A DNA stretch of 5,033 nt from assembly GCA_946482375.1 (NCBI GenBank), contig CAMLRH010000212.1:1-5033 (forward strand), given 5' to 3'. The position numbers were made by a program, and so were the translations under genes. This document shows positions 1 through 5,033 of the stretch, piece by piece (the stretch's first letter is position 1; the number at the start of each line of letters is the position of its first letter). The notes under the pieces were generated by a model. It made no database searches. It was not told the DNA's origin and saw only the letters and a list, made by a program, of their open reading frames with translations. This DNA comes from an uncultured Caulobacteraceae bacterium (GTDB taxonomy: Bacteria > Pseudomonadota > Alphaproteobacteria > Caulobacterales > Caulobacteraceae).

Positions 1-313
1 CGAAGAAGGCCTCCATCAGGTCCGGCCCGCCCTGCTCCGGGTTCGGCCGGTTGAGCAGCTGTTGGAGCGGATGGTCCGCCGCCCGCCGCCCCTCATGGAA
101 CACCACCAGCGGCGCGGAAGCCGCCGCCTCCGCGATCATCCGGATGCACCGATAGGCGATCGGGTTCTTCGCGAACCCCTCCCGCGCCAGGCTCTCATAG
201 TCACGCGGCGTCCACACCGGCCGCCCGGCGGTGGTCAAGGCGACCAGCGCCTTGGCGGCGGAATCCTTTACTTCCGGCGCACGCCGTCCGCGAAAGCGGG
301 GGATCAGGGCCAT
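1..313 (-). CDS. Phage/GTA portal protein, HK97 type (N-terminal 104 residues, cut by window edge)
   Basis: Portal proteins form the ring at the capsid vertex through which the terminase pumps DNA. I translated this fragment from the minus strand; it starts MALIPRFRGRR and runs off position 1 without a stop. Recognisable portal-family pieces are GRPVWTPRDYESLAREGF (about residues 30-47), NPIAYRCIRMIAEAAASAPL (about 49-68) and LLNRPNPEQGG (about 86-96). The last is the typical motif before the portal clip/stem region, and this wording is characteristic of HK97-family portals and of GTA gene 3. The ATG at 313 is preceded by GGAGA five bases upstream, a good ribosome binding site. It lies downstream of the large terminase gene on the same strand, as expected for a packaging operon, but is separated from it by 142 bases filled with hairpins. 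Family assignment is firm; GTA rather than prophage is an inference from the gene order and sequence flavour. Confidence 0.88.
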   Translation of the reverse strand, partial: MALIPRFRGRRAPEVKDSAAKALVALTTAGRPVWTPRDYESLAREGFAKNPIAYRCIRMIAEAAASAPLVVFHEGRRAADHPLQQLLNRPNPEQGGPDLMEAFF

Positions 314-330
314 GAAATCTCCAATGATGT

Positions 331-448
331 CTCCCTCCCCTTCATGGGGAGGGAAGATCGCGAAGCGATCGGGTGGGGAAGTGGGGGCAAACTCCCCCAC
401 CCGTCCGGCGCCGTTGCGCCGGCCACCCTCCCCACGAGGGGGGAGGGA
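331..448. repeat. Composite hairpin element between terminase and portal genes
   Basis: This gap is almost wholly made of perfect inverted repeats. They are TCCCTCCCC/GGGGAGGGA at 332-340 and 346-354; GATCGC-GAA-GCGATC at 356-370; GTGGGGG/CCCCCAC at 381-387 and 394-400; CCGGCGC/GCGCCGG at 405-411 and 416-422; and CCCTCCCC/GGGGAGGG at 426-433 and 440-447. The two outer hairpins share the CCCTCCCC core, so the whole unit looks like a REP/BIME-type or MITE-like intergenic repeat. A related unit lies at 4762-4912. No T-tract follows any hairpin on the minus strand, so none is a canonical intrinsic terminator, although such stable RNA could pause polymerase or protect mRNA ends. The element ends about 20 bases before the portal start codon. 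Confidence 0.75.
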
Positions 449-455
449 AAGTAAT

Positions 456-1787
456 TCAGAGCGCCCGCAGCCTCGGCTGCTTGCCGCGCCCCAGCATCAG
501 TTCCGTCATCGCCCAGACGAGCGCATCGGCCCGGTCCGGGCTGTGCGCCAGATCATCGGACCCGAGCGCCATCAGTTCCTCCTCCAGCGCCGGAAAGGCG
601 CCGCAGTGAACAACTCGCCCCTGCTCATACAAGGCCGCGACCGGCTCGGCCCGCGCCCGTTTGCCGATGGACGCCCGGACCAGCTTGATCGGGCAGTCCG
701 GCGCGCGGGTCGCTAAGGTCGAGCGGACCATGTCGCCGCCCTGGTTGGCCTCGGCCACGATGGCGTCGGCGTCAAAGTCTTCCACCGCGCGCAGCACCAC
801 CTGCGCCCAGCCATCCGGCGAGGCGCCGCGCACAGTGCGGTCGGCGAGCACATAACCCCGCCCGTCGCGACGCCCCGCCACGACGATCCCGCAGGCGTCG
901 CCGCCCTGGGTCGCCGGCGGATCGACCGCCACCACGATCCTGTCGAAGCGCGCCGGGGGAGCACCGCGACACCGCGCCAGGTCCTCGGCCCGCCACAGCG
1001 CCGCGTCGAGATCCTCGACGATCAGCCCGTCCATCTCCTGCGCCGCCAACCGCGTGCCGCCGTAGAGCGCCGTCAGCGTCTCGATGAACGAGGGCGCGAG
1101 GTTATGCGCGTTGGCCGACGTCGGCGCGTCGGTGCGCGCGACGCCCGGCTCGGCGATCAAATTGCGTAGCGCCCGGCCGGGCTTCGGCGTGGTGGTGACC
1201 ACCAGCCGCGGGTCCTCGCCGAGCCGCAGGCCAAACCTCAACTGCGCCAGCGTCTCCGCCGGTTTCGGCCAGGCGCAAAACTCGTCGGCCCAGGCGAAGT
1301 GGAACTGCGGTCCGCGCAGGCTTTCGGGGTCCTCCGCGGAAAAGGCATACGCCTCCGCGCCGTTCTCCCAGACCAGCCGCCGCCGCACCGCCTGCCAGAC
1401 CGGTTTCATCCCGTCCGGCGCGATGGTGCGAAGGCCGGACGGCCCGTCGATCATCACCTCGCGCACGTCATGGAAGGTGGGCCCGATGAGCGCGATGCGA
1501 ACCGGCTCGCGCGCCATCCGCCTCACCCATTCGGCCCCGGCCCGGGTCTTGCCCGAGCCACGCCCGCCCAACAGCAGCCAGGTCCGCCACGCCCGCGACG
1601 GCGGCCGCTGGTGGCGCAGCGCCCAGCGCTCCCAGTCGCAGCAGATGTCCTCAATCTGCTGGCGCGTAAGCCGCTTCAGCCGCCTCTTTGTGTTCGAAAC
1701 TGGCTCGAATGCGAGCGAGACGGCGCTCGATTTCAGCACGGAGCTCGTCCGCGCGCGCGGCGTCGGCTTCTTCGCCGCTTCGGTCAT
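456..1787 (-). CDS. Large terminase subunit (TerL), phage/GTA DNA-packaging ATPase-nuclease
   Basis: This is the motor that drives DNA into the capsid and cuts it. The 443-residue reading frame has an N-terminal ATPase domain. It contains a Walker A motif GGRGSGKT (residues 74-81) within WRTWLLLGGRGSGK, a Walker B-like FAWADE (164-169, D168/E169) and a coupling motif VVTTTPKP (196-203). The C-terminal RNase H-like nuclease domain shows acidic residues in VAVDPP (D289), AEANQGGD (E346, D352) and SPDRADALVWA (D418, D421). Length fits GTA/HK97-type terminases of about 420-460 residues. All key motifs are present, so it looks functional. The start is uncertain: the ATG at 1787 has no clear ribosome binding site and would overlap the upstream gene by 137 bases. 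Residues 1-46 look like a frame shadow of that gene, so translation may begin further in, for example at the CTG at 1679 behind AAAGAGG. The portal gene follows. Confidence 0.9.
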   Translation of the reverse strand: MTEAAKKPTPRARTSSVLKSSAVSLAFEPVSNTKRRLKRLTRQQIEDICCDWERWALRHQRPPSRAWRTWLLLGGRGSGKTRAGAEWVRRMAREPVRIALIGPTFHDVREVMIDGPSGLRTIAPDGMKPVWQAVRRRLVWENGAEAYAFSAEDPESLRGPQFHFAWADEFCAWPKPAETLAQLRFGLRLGEDPRLVVTTTPKPGRALRNLIAEPGVARTDAPTSANAHNLAPSFIETLTALYGGTRLAAQEMDGLIVEDLDAALWRAEDLARCRGAPPARFDRIVVAVDPPATQGGDACGIVVAGRRDGRGYVLADRTVRGASPDGWAQVVLRAVEDFDADAIVAEANQGGDMVRSTLATRAPDCPIKLVRASIGKRARAEPVAALYEQGRVVHCGAFPALEEELMALGSDDLAHSPDRADALVWAMTELMLGRGKQPRLRAL

Positions 1788-1989
1788 GGGTCGTCATCTT
1801 GTCCTCTTTGGCGATCAGGTCGCGTAAACTCGCGCAGCAGCGAATGCCGGAGTTCAGCATCCGCAGCCGGGATTCGAGCGCATAGTTGGTCTTGTGGTCG
1901 GTGGCCTTTTCGGCCTGCTCCAACACGTCCAGCAGGAGCACCTCGAACCGCAGGCGCATCAGCTCCGGTCCGTCCCTTTTCTCGGCCAT
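1651..1989 (-). CDS. Small coiled-coil protein, putative small terminase (GTA gene 1 position)
   Basis: This 112-residue protein is encoded directly upstream of the large terminase. Small terminases recognise or hold DNA and dock the large subunit. In GTA clusters gene 1 sits exactly here and encodes a short helical protein. The sequence is strongly helical and charged. Residues about 10-63 look like one or two helices with a central CC pair (51-52), followed by a long amphipathic helix around DELRAEIERRLARIR (81-95) and an acidic tail. I do not recognise a specific family motif, so the function rests on position, size and helical character. The ATG at 1989 is the first possible start after an in-frame TAG and has no Shine-Dalgarno sequence. 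Alternatives are Met11 (GGAG three bases upstream) and Met65 (AGAGGA upstream, which would give only 48 residues). The 3' end overlaps the terminase frame, and in the overlap this frame looks like the better coding frame. Confidence 0.6.
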   Translation of the reverse strand: MAEKRDGPELMRLRFEVLLLDVLEQAEKATDHKTNYALESRLRMLNSGIRCCASLRDLIAKEDKMTTHDRSGEEADAARADELRAEIERRLARIRASFEHKEAAEAAYAPAD

Positions 1990-2002
1990 GTCACAAAGCT
2001 AG

Positions 2003-2027
2003 CCGATCAGCGCGCGCCGCTGATTGG
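2003..2027. promoter_or_regulatory. Inverted repeat, candidate operator
   Basis: The arms CCGATCAGCG (2003-2012) and CGCTGATTGG (2018-2027) are complementary at 9 of 10 positions around a 5-base spacer CGCGC. The repeat ends 13 bases before the start codon at 1989 and overlaps where a -35 element would sit. The size and symmetry fit a site for a dimeric DNA-binding protein, and an RNA hairpin is the alternative. The half-site TGATCGGCT recurs at 2070-2078. Confidence 0.45.
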
Positions 2028-2044
2028 AGGGCGCGAGAAAGATG

Positions 2045-2057
2045 TAAGCTGTTGATT
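2045..2057 (-). promoter_or_regulatory. IHF consensus match
   Basis: The minus strand reads AATCAACAGCTTA, a perfect match to the IHF consensus WATCAANNNNTTR, placed in an AT-rich stretch 56-68 bases upstream of the first packaging gene. IHF bends DNA and helps distant activators reach polymerase. In Caulobacter crescentus, activation of the GTA cluster is reported to need IHF together with a dedicated activator. The match is seen directly; binding is inferred. Confidence 0.5.
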
Positions 2058-2107
2058 ATGTGAGTATTCAGCCGATCAATTCGCCGGAAGAGGTCGCACT
2101 AATCCTC

Positions 2108-2130
2108 CCTTCTCCCCTCGCGGGAGAAGG
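2108..2130. terminator. Strong hairpin after the YcgN-family gene
   Basis: CCTTCTCCC (2108-2116) pairs perfectly with GGGAGAAGG (2122-2130) around a 5-base loop. It begins one base beyond the stop codon of the minus-strand cysteine-cluster gene, where a transcription end is expected, and it stands between that gene and the packaging operon on the same strand. No U-run follows the stem on the minus strand, so it may act as a REP-like mRNA stabiliser rather than a classic intrinsic terminator. Its core resembles the CTCCC hairpins at 332-354 and 4762-4786. Confidence 0.5.
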
Positions 2131-2131
2131 A

Positions 2132-2605
2132 TCAGTCAACGGGATCGTCGCTCTTGTCGCGCACCAGGTCCCACGCCGCGAAGTCGAGCGCGTCTTCCTC
2201 ATCCGCCAGCGACGCCTCGCTGATCGTCTGGCCCCGCACCGAAACCCCGGCGCGGTGCACGCTCTCCGGGTCGCCGGTGATCAGCGGGTGCCACTGCGGC
2301 AGGTCCTTGCCCTCATGCAGCCGGCGATACGCACACGACGGCGGCATCCACTCCAGCGCCTCGATGTTGTGCGGGGTCAGCTTGATGCAGTCCGGCACCA
2401 CCGCCTTGCGGTTCGGATAGTCCGTGCAGCGGCACAGCTCGGCGTCGAACAGGCGGCAGTGAACGCGGGTCGGGATGATCTCGCCCGTCTCCTCGTCCTC
2501 GAAGCGGACCAGGCAGCACAGGCCGCAGCCGTCGCAGAGGCTCTCCCACTCGGCGACCGTCATCGCCTCGAGCCGCTTGTATTCCCAGAATGGCCGCGTC
2601 GTCAT
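2132..2605 (-). CDS. YcgN family (UPF0260) cysteine-cluster protein
   Basis: This 157-residue cytoplasmic protein belongs to the YcgN/UPF0260 group, which carries the CxxCxxCC metal-binding signature. The biochemical role of the group is not established; the cysteines probably bind zinc or iron. The motif CDGCGLCC is at residues 24-31. Further conserved cysteines are at 50, 58 and 60 ([11 protein letters not shown]), 73 (PDCIKLT) and 91 (PPSCAYR), followed by the typical [10 protein letters not shown] (99-108) and SVRG (122-125). Overall order and length match the E. coli protein closely. The start at 2605 is supported because the family begins with PFW and reaches [11 protein letters not shown] at the same distance. 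A modest AGG-rich ribosome binding site precedes the ATG. It is divergent from the exported-protein gene (65-base gap) and ends at the hairpin at 2108-2130. All signature cysteines are present. Confidence 0.93.
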   Translation of the reverse strand: MTTRPFWEYKRLEAMTVAEWESLCDGCGLCCLVRFEDEETGEIIPTRVHCRLFDAELCRCTDYPNRKAVVPDCIKLTPHNIEALEWMPPSCAYRRLHEGKDLPQWHPLITGDPESVHRAGVSVRGQTISEASLADEEDALDFAAWDLVRDKSDDPVD

Positions 2606-2670
2606 GCCGCCTGCCTACACCGCATTCCGGGCGAAGATTAGCCGCTTTTGCCCGCGAGCCTCGGCGAACG

Positions 2671-4761
2671 ATGTTCAGACCCGCGCTTCTCGCCGCCCTC
2701 CTGCTTGCGACACCCGCCGTGGCTCAGGAGACGCTGTATCCGCCGCCTCCTCCGCCCAGCCACTTCGACGGCATCGGCGCCCTCCAACAGCAGCTGGAGC
2801 AGAAGGAGGCCGAGATCTTCGCTGGCCTGTGGGTGGCCAAGAACCAGCGCGACATCGTCGTCGCCTTCACCCGCGACGCCGCCGCGACATTGGCGAAATA
2901 CACGAAGGACCCGAAGTACAAGCCGCTCGACCGCCCCGGCCCCAGCGCCCTCGAACTGCAGCGAACGCAGGACCGGCTGATGAAGGCGCTGGAGCGTCTC
3001 GGCGCCCGCCCGGTCATGGCCGGCGTCAACATCATGGACGCCACCGTGGAGATCGAGGTCGTCGGCGACATGACCGCCGCCCGCGCCGCCATCGCCTCGG
3101 GCGAACTGAAGGTCCCGCCGTACGCGCGGATCACGGAGCCCAAGCCGCTCGCCTTCCCCGATCCGCCGGCCCCTCCGGCCGGCTACGTCAGCCCGGTGAA
3201 GGCCTTCCCACGCATCGCCTATCGCGACGGCGGCATCGAGCTCGCCATCCTGCGCTTTGGCGAAACCGTGCTGGAAGACGGCTGCCTGAAGATGAAGGGC
3301 GATCGCCGCAACGTCACCATCGTCTGGCCGAACGAGGCGCGCCTCGACCTCTCCCACGGCGACGTCCGCATCTTCCACCGCATGTCGGGCGTCACCATCC
3401 GTCCGGGCGAGAAGATCATCCTCGGCGGCAACAGCACCGCGCTGGAAAGCGACAAGGACGTCATCGACGCCAGCCCGGCCTGTCCCGGCCCCTATGTGCT
3501 GGTCACCAACTTCCGCCCCGCCGCGCCGTTCGAGGCCGAGATGCTGGAGCGTTCGATCAAGGAGCGCGCCGCCCGCGAGAAGATCAGCGAAGCCCAGGCG
3601 CGGCGTCTCATCGAGACCGAGAAGGCCCGCGAGGCTCGGCTACGCGCCGTCGCCGACCGCCTGAAGGCCGAACGCCCCGACCTCTTCGGCGAGGTCCAGC
3701 TCTTCGAGGGCAAGGCCAGGCTCCTGCTGGCCGGCGACCTGCCGCCGGGCTTCGTCCCCGATGACCTGGCGTCCTATGTCGAAGTCCAGCGCGTCCCCTA
3801 TCCGGCCGCCGAACTCGACCGCGTGCGCGATCGCGTCCTCTACCTGATCGAGGCGCTGGGGCTGCAGGGCGCCAGCGCCGGGTCGGACATCGAATTCGGC
3901 CGCGTCACGCTCAACGTCGGCGGCAACATCCTTGCCGTCGCCGAAGCCGCCCAGGCCGGTCGTCTGGTCATCCCCGACGACGTCCAGATCATGACCGACG
4001 GCGCTGGGCCCGCCGGCCATTTCAGCGAATGGAACATGGAGGCGGCCTGGAAGGCGCTGGAATCCGCCACCGACTTCGCCGACATCCAGGCCCTCGTCGC
4101 CGCCACCGACATCCCCTTCTACGGCGAGGCGCCGCGCAAGCCGTCCGCGGCCGGCGCCAGGGAGATGGCCCGCTACCTCGTCATGCTCGGCTTCACCGCC
4201 GACGAGATCAGGGCGTTGCGCGCCCAGAGCATCGACCCGGTCATCGACTGGGAGGCCCAGAACGGCCGCGCCACGCTGGAGAACCGCGCCGTGCTGGCCG
4301 AGCAGGTGGTGGTCGGCGAAGTCACCGCCGTCGACACCCGCGCCCTCCTCAACGACGGCGCCCGCAGCACCGTCCGATTCAAGGTCGTCGAGACCTTGAA
4401 GGGCGACGCCCAACCCGGCCAGGACGTCGCCATCCGGCTGGAGAGCGGCTTCAACGCCGACGGGACCTTCGCCCAGACCAACGGCGACCCGATGCTGCTG
4501 CCGGGCCTGCCCCGCGCCCTGAAGCCCGGCGACCGCTACGTGCTGTTCCTGTCGTCCGGCCAGTACGCCAACATGGCCCGCCACGCCGGCGGCAAGCCCG
4601 TCCCCGGCATGACCATGCTCCGGCAGGAGATGACCTACATCCTCCCCGACGGCCGCCTGGCCCGGACCTATTCCGAAGCCGCTCCCGCCGCGACGCTGGA
4701 TGAGCTGAAGGCCCGCGTCGCCAAGGTGCAGGCCAAGTTCGAGGCGGCGGGGGTCCGCTAA
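2671..4761 (+). CDS. Large exported protein of unknown function with a duplicated domain
   Basis: I do not recognise a named function. The frame is open from 2590, but the ATG at 2671 gives a clean signal peptide, MFRPALLAALLLATPAVA, with likely cleavage after AVA (residue 18), so this start is preferred (696 residues). A proline-rich linker follows (24-29). Residues 49-154 and 337-440 form two divergent copies of one alpha/beta domain. The wording of copy 1 (IFAGLWVAKNQRDIVVAFT) recalls propeptide-like domains of secreted bacterial proteases, but no protease domain is present. Residues about 180-283 form a beta-rich domain with two cysteines (C205, C271) that could make a disulfide. Residues 286-335 are a charged helix or coiled coil. 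Residues about 546-628 (VVVGEVTAV, VVETLKGD, LKPGDRYVLFLS) resemble OB-fold/NTR-like modules of secreted proteins. A helical tail follows. The product is probably periplasmic or cell-surface. It is followed at once by the hairpin element at 4762. Confidence 0.85.
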   Translation: MFRPALLAALLLATPAVAQETLYPPPPPPSHFDGIGALQQQLEQKEAEIFAGLWVAKNQRDIVVAFTRDAAATLAKYTKDPKYKPLDRPGPSALELQRTQDRLMKALERLGARPVMAGVNIMDATVEIEVVGDMTAARAAIASGELKVPPYARITEPKPLAFPDPPAPPAGYVSPVKAFPRIAYRDGGIELAILRFGETVLEDGCLKMKGDRRNVTIVWPNEARLDLSHGDVRIFHRMSGVTIRPGEKIILGGNSTALESDKDVIDASPACPGPYVLVTNFRPAAPFEAEMLERSIKERAAREKISEAQARRLIETEKAREARLRAVADRLKAERPDLFGEVQLFEGKARLLLAGDLPPGFVPDDLASYVEVQRVPYPAAELDRVRDRVLYLIEALGLQGASAGSDIEFGRVTLNVGGNILAVAEAAQAGRLVIPDDVQIMTDGAGPAGHFSEWNMEAAWKALESATDFADIQALVAATDIPFYGEAPRKPSAAGAREMARYLVMLGFTADEIRALRAQSIDPVIDWEAQNGRATLENRAVLAEQVVVGEVTAVDTRALLNDGARSTVRFKVVETLKGDAQPGQDVAIRLESGFNADGTFAQTNGDPMLLPGLPRALKPGDRYVLFLSSGQYANMARHAGGKPVPGMTMLRQEMTYILPDGRLARTYSEAAPAATLDELKARVAKVQAKFEAAGVR

Positions 4762-4912
4762 CCCCTCTCCCTCGAGGGGAGAGGGGCAGGGGTGAGGGTG
4801 TAGCCGCTGGGTTCGGGGGAGGAAAGCAAGTGGGCTCAGAGCCTACCTCGCCCTCCTCGCACCACCCTGCACTCACCCCCATCCCAACCCTTCCCCCCTC
4901 GAGGGGGAAGGG
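4762..4912. repeat. Composite intergenic hairpin element, probable transcription end
   Basis: The element starts directly after the stop codon of the exported-protein gene. The left hairpin is CCCCTCTCCC (4762-4771) with GGGAGAGGGG (4777-4786). The right hairpin is CCCTTCCCCC (4888-4897) with GGGGGAAGGG (4903-4912). Both are perfect 10-bp stems with 5-base loops built around CTCGAG. Inside them, GGGGTGAGGG (about 4789) and CACTCACCCC (about 4870) are partly complementary, so the whole 151 bases form a nested imperfect inverted repeat. Such CTCTCCC/GGGTGAGGG units are common between genes in GC-rich proteobacteria. Terminator or mRNA-end function is likely for the left stem, but no T-tract is present. 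The right stem ends five bases before the GAGG ribosome binding site of the next gene. Confidence 0.7.
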
Positions 4913-4925
4913 CTACGAGGCGCCC

Positions 4926-5033
4926 ATGGCCGCCCCCATTCTCAGCCTGAAAGACGTCCGCCTCGCCGATGCGGGGACCGCGCTGTTCGAGGGCGTCGAC
5001 ATCGCGCTCGAACCCCGTGTCCGCGCCGCGCTC
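4926..5033 (+). CDS. ABC-F family ATPase (N-terminal 36 residues, cut by window edge)
   Basis: The fragment begins MAAPILSLKDVRLADAG and continues TALFEGVDIALEPRVRAAL to the window end. This is the opening beta-sheet of an ABC ATPase domain, and the phrase leading into RVRAAL is the usual approach to the Walker A loop (next residues outside the window). The wording fits soluble ABC-F proteins (Uup/EttA-like), which act on ribosomes, more than transporter ATPases. The start ATG at 4926 has GAGG at 4917-4920. The gene has no close upstream partner because the hairpin element separates it from the exported-protein gene. Walker motifs cannot be seen, so the subfamily is inferred. Confidence 0.7.
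   Translation, partial: MAAPILSLKDVRLADAGTALFEGVDIALEPRVRAAL

Larger units (their letters stand above)
1990..2080 (-). promoter_or_regulatory. Probable promoter/control region of the packaging operon
   Basis: This stretch is clearly more AT-rich than the rest of the window, especially 2041-2080, and lies immediately upstream of the first packaging gene. On the minus strand GCTAGCTT begins at 2003 and resembles the -10 element (GCTANAWC-like) of Caulobacter housekeeping promoters. No good -35 TTGAC lies 10-14 bases upstream; the inverted repeat at 2003-2027 occupies that place, which suggests an activator- or repressor-controlled promoter. The 9-mer AGCCGATCA occurs twice in direct orientation (2001-2009 and 2070-2078) on either side of an IHF-like site. 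The promoter call is inferred from composition, position and motifs. Confidence 0.45.

Noticed and set aside
331..448. CRISPR array or attachment site
   Set aside because: The repeats are inverted stems of differing sequence without regular spacers, and no tRNA or integrase is nearby.
62..716. Plus-strand frames over the portal gene, the hairpin element and the terminase 3' end
   Set aside because: They cross two minus-strand genes and the repeat, and their translations are basic and proline-rich with no recognisable motif.
1084..2063. Long plus-strand open frames opposite the terminase and small gene
   Set aside because: They are antisense to a gene with intact ATPase and nuclease motifs, have arginine/proline/serine-rich low-complexity products and run across the control region. 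They are GC-rich frame shadows.
2590..2670. Upstream ATG extension of the exported protein
   Set aside because: It would overlap the divergent YcgN-family gene and bury the signal peptide 27 residues inside; the ATG at 2671 is a better start.
3640..4584. 314-residue minus-strand open frame opposite the exported protein
   Set aside because: The product is a repetitive Gly/Val/Asp/Ala mix typical of the antisense of high-GC genes, and the plus frame has a signal peptide and coherent domains.
4762..4786. Canonical intrinsic terminator
   Set aside because: The stem is perfect but is followed by CAGGGGTGAGG rather than a T-tract, so it is listed as part of a repeat element with possible terminator function.

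Overview
The window is a high-GC bacterial chromosome segment. Codon use, the proteins and the GC-rich intergenic hairpins suggest an alphaproteobacterium, probably of the Caulobacter/Phenylobacterium/Brevundimonas group. The genus is inferred; no taxonomic marker gene is present.

Left part (1-1989, minus strand): the head end of a phage-like DNA-packaging operon, read right to left. It holds a small coiled-coil protein in the small-terminase position, a large terminase with ATPase and nuclease motifs, and the N-terminus of an HK97-type portal protein cut by the window edge. The order and the portal/terminase sequence flavour match the start of the gene transfer agent (GTA) clusters of alphaproteobacteria. 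A defective or intact prophage cannot be excluded from this piece alone. An AT-rich control region (about 1990-2080) precedes the operon. It carries a perfect match to the IHF consensus, a 10-bp inverted repeat and a 9-bp direct repeat flanking the IHF site. A 117-bp cluster of hairpins lies between terminase and portal.

Middle (2132-2605, minus strand): a YcgN/UPF0260 cysteine-cluster protein, a host housekeeping-type gene, separated from the phage-like operon by a strong hairpin (2108-2130). It is divergent from the next gene across a 65-bp gap.

Right part (2671-4761, plus strand): a 696-residue exported protein of unknown function with a signal peptide. It contains two divergent copies of one domain (about residues 49-154 and 337-440), a two-cysteine beta-rich domain between them and a C-terminal beta-barrel-like domain. 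It is followed by a second composite hairpin element (4762-4912) that abuts the ribosome binding site of an ABC-F-type ATPase gene running off the right edge.

The most interesting items are the GTA-like promoter architecture, the hairpin cluster inside the packaging operon (a possible antitermination target), and the internally duplicated exported protein.
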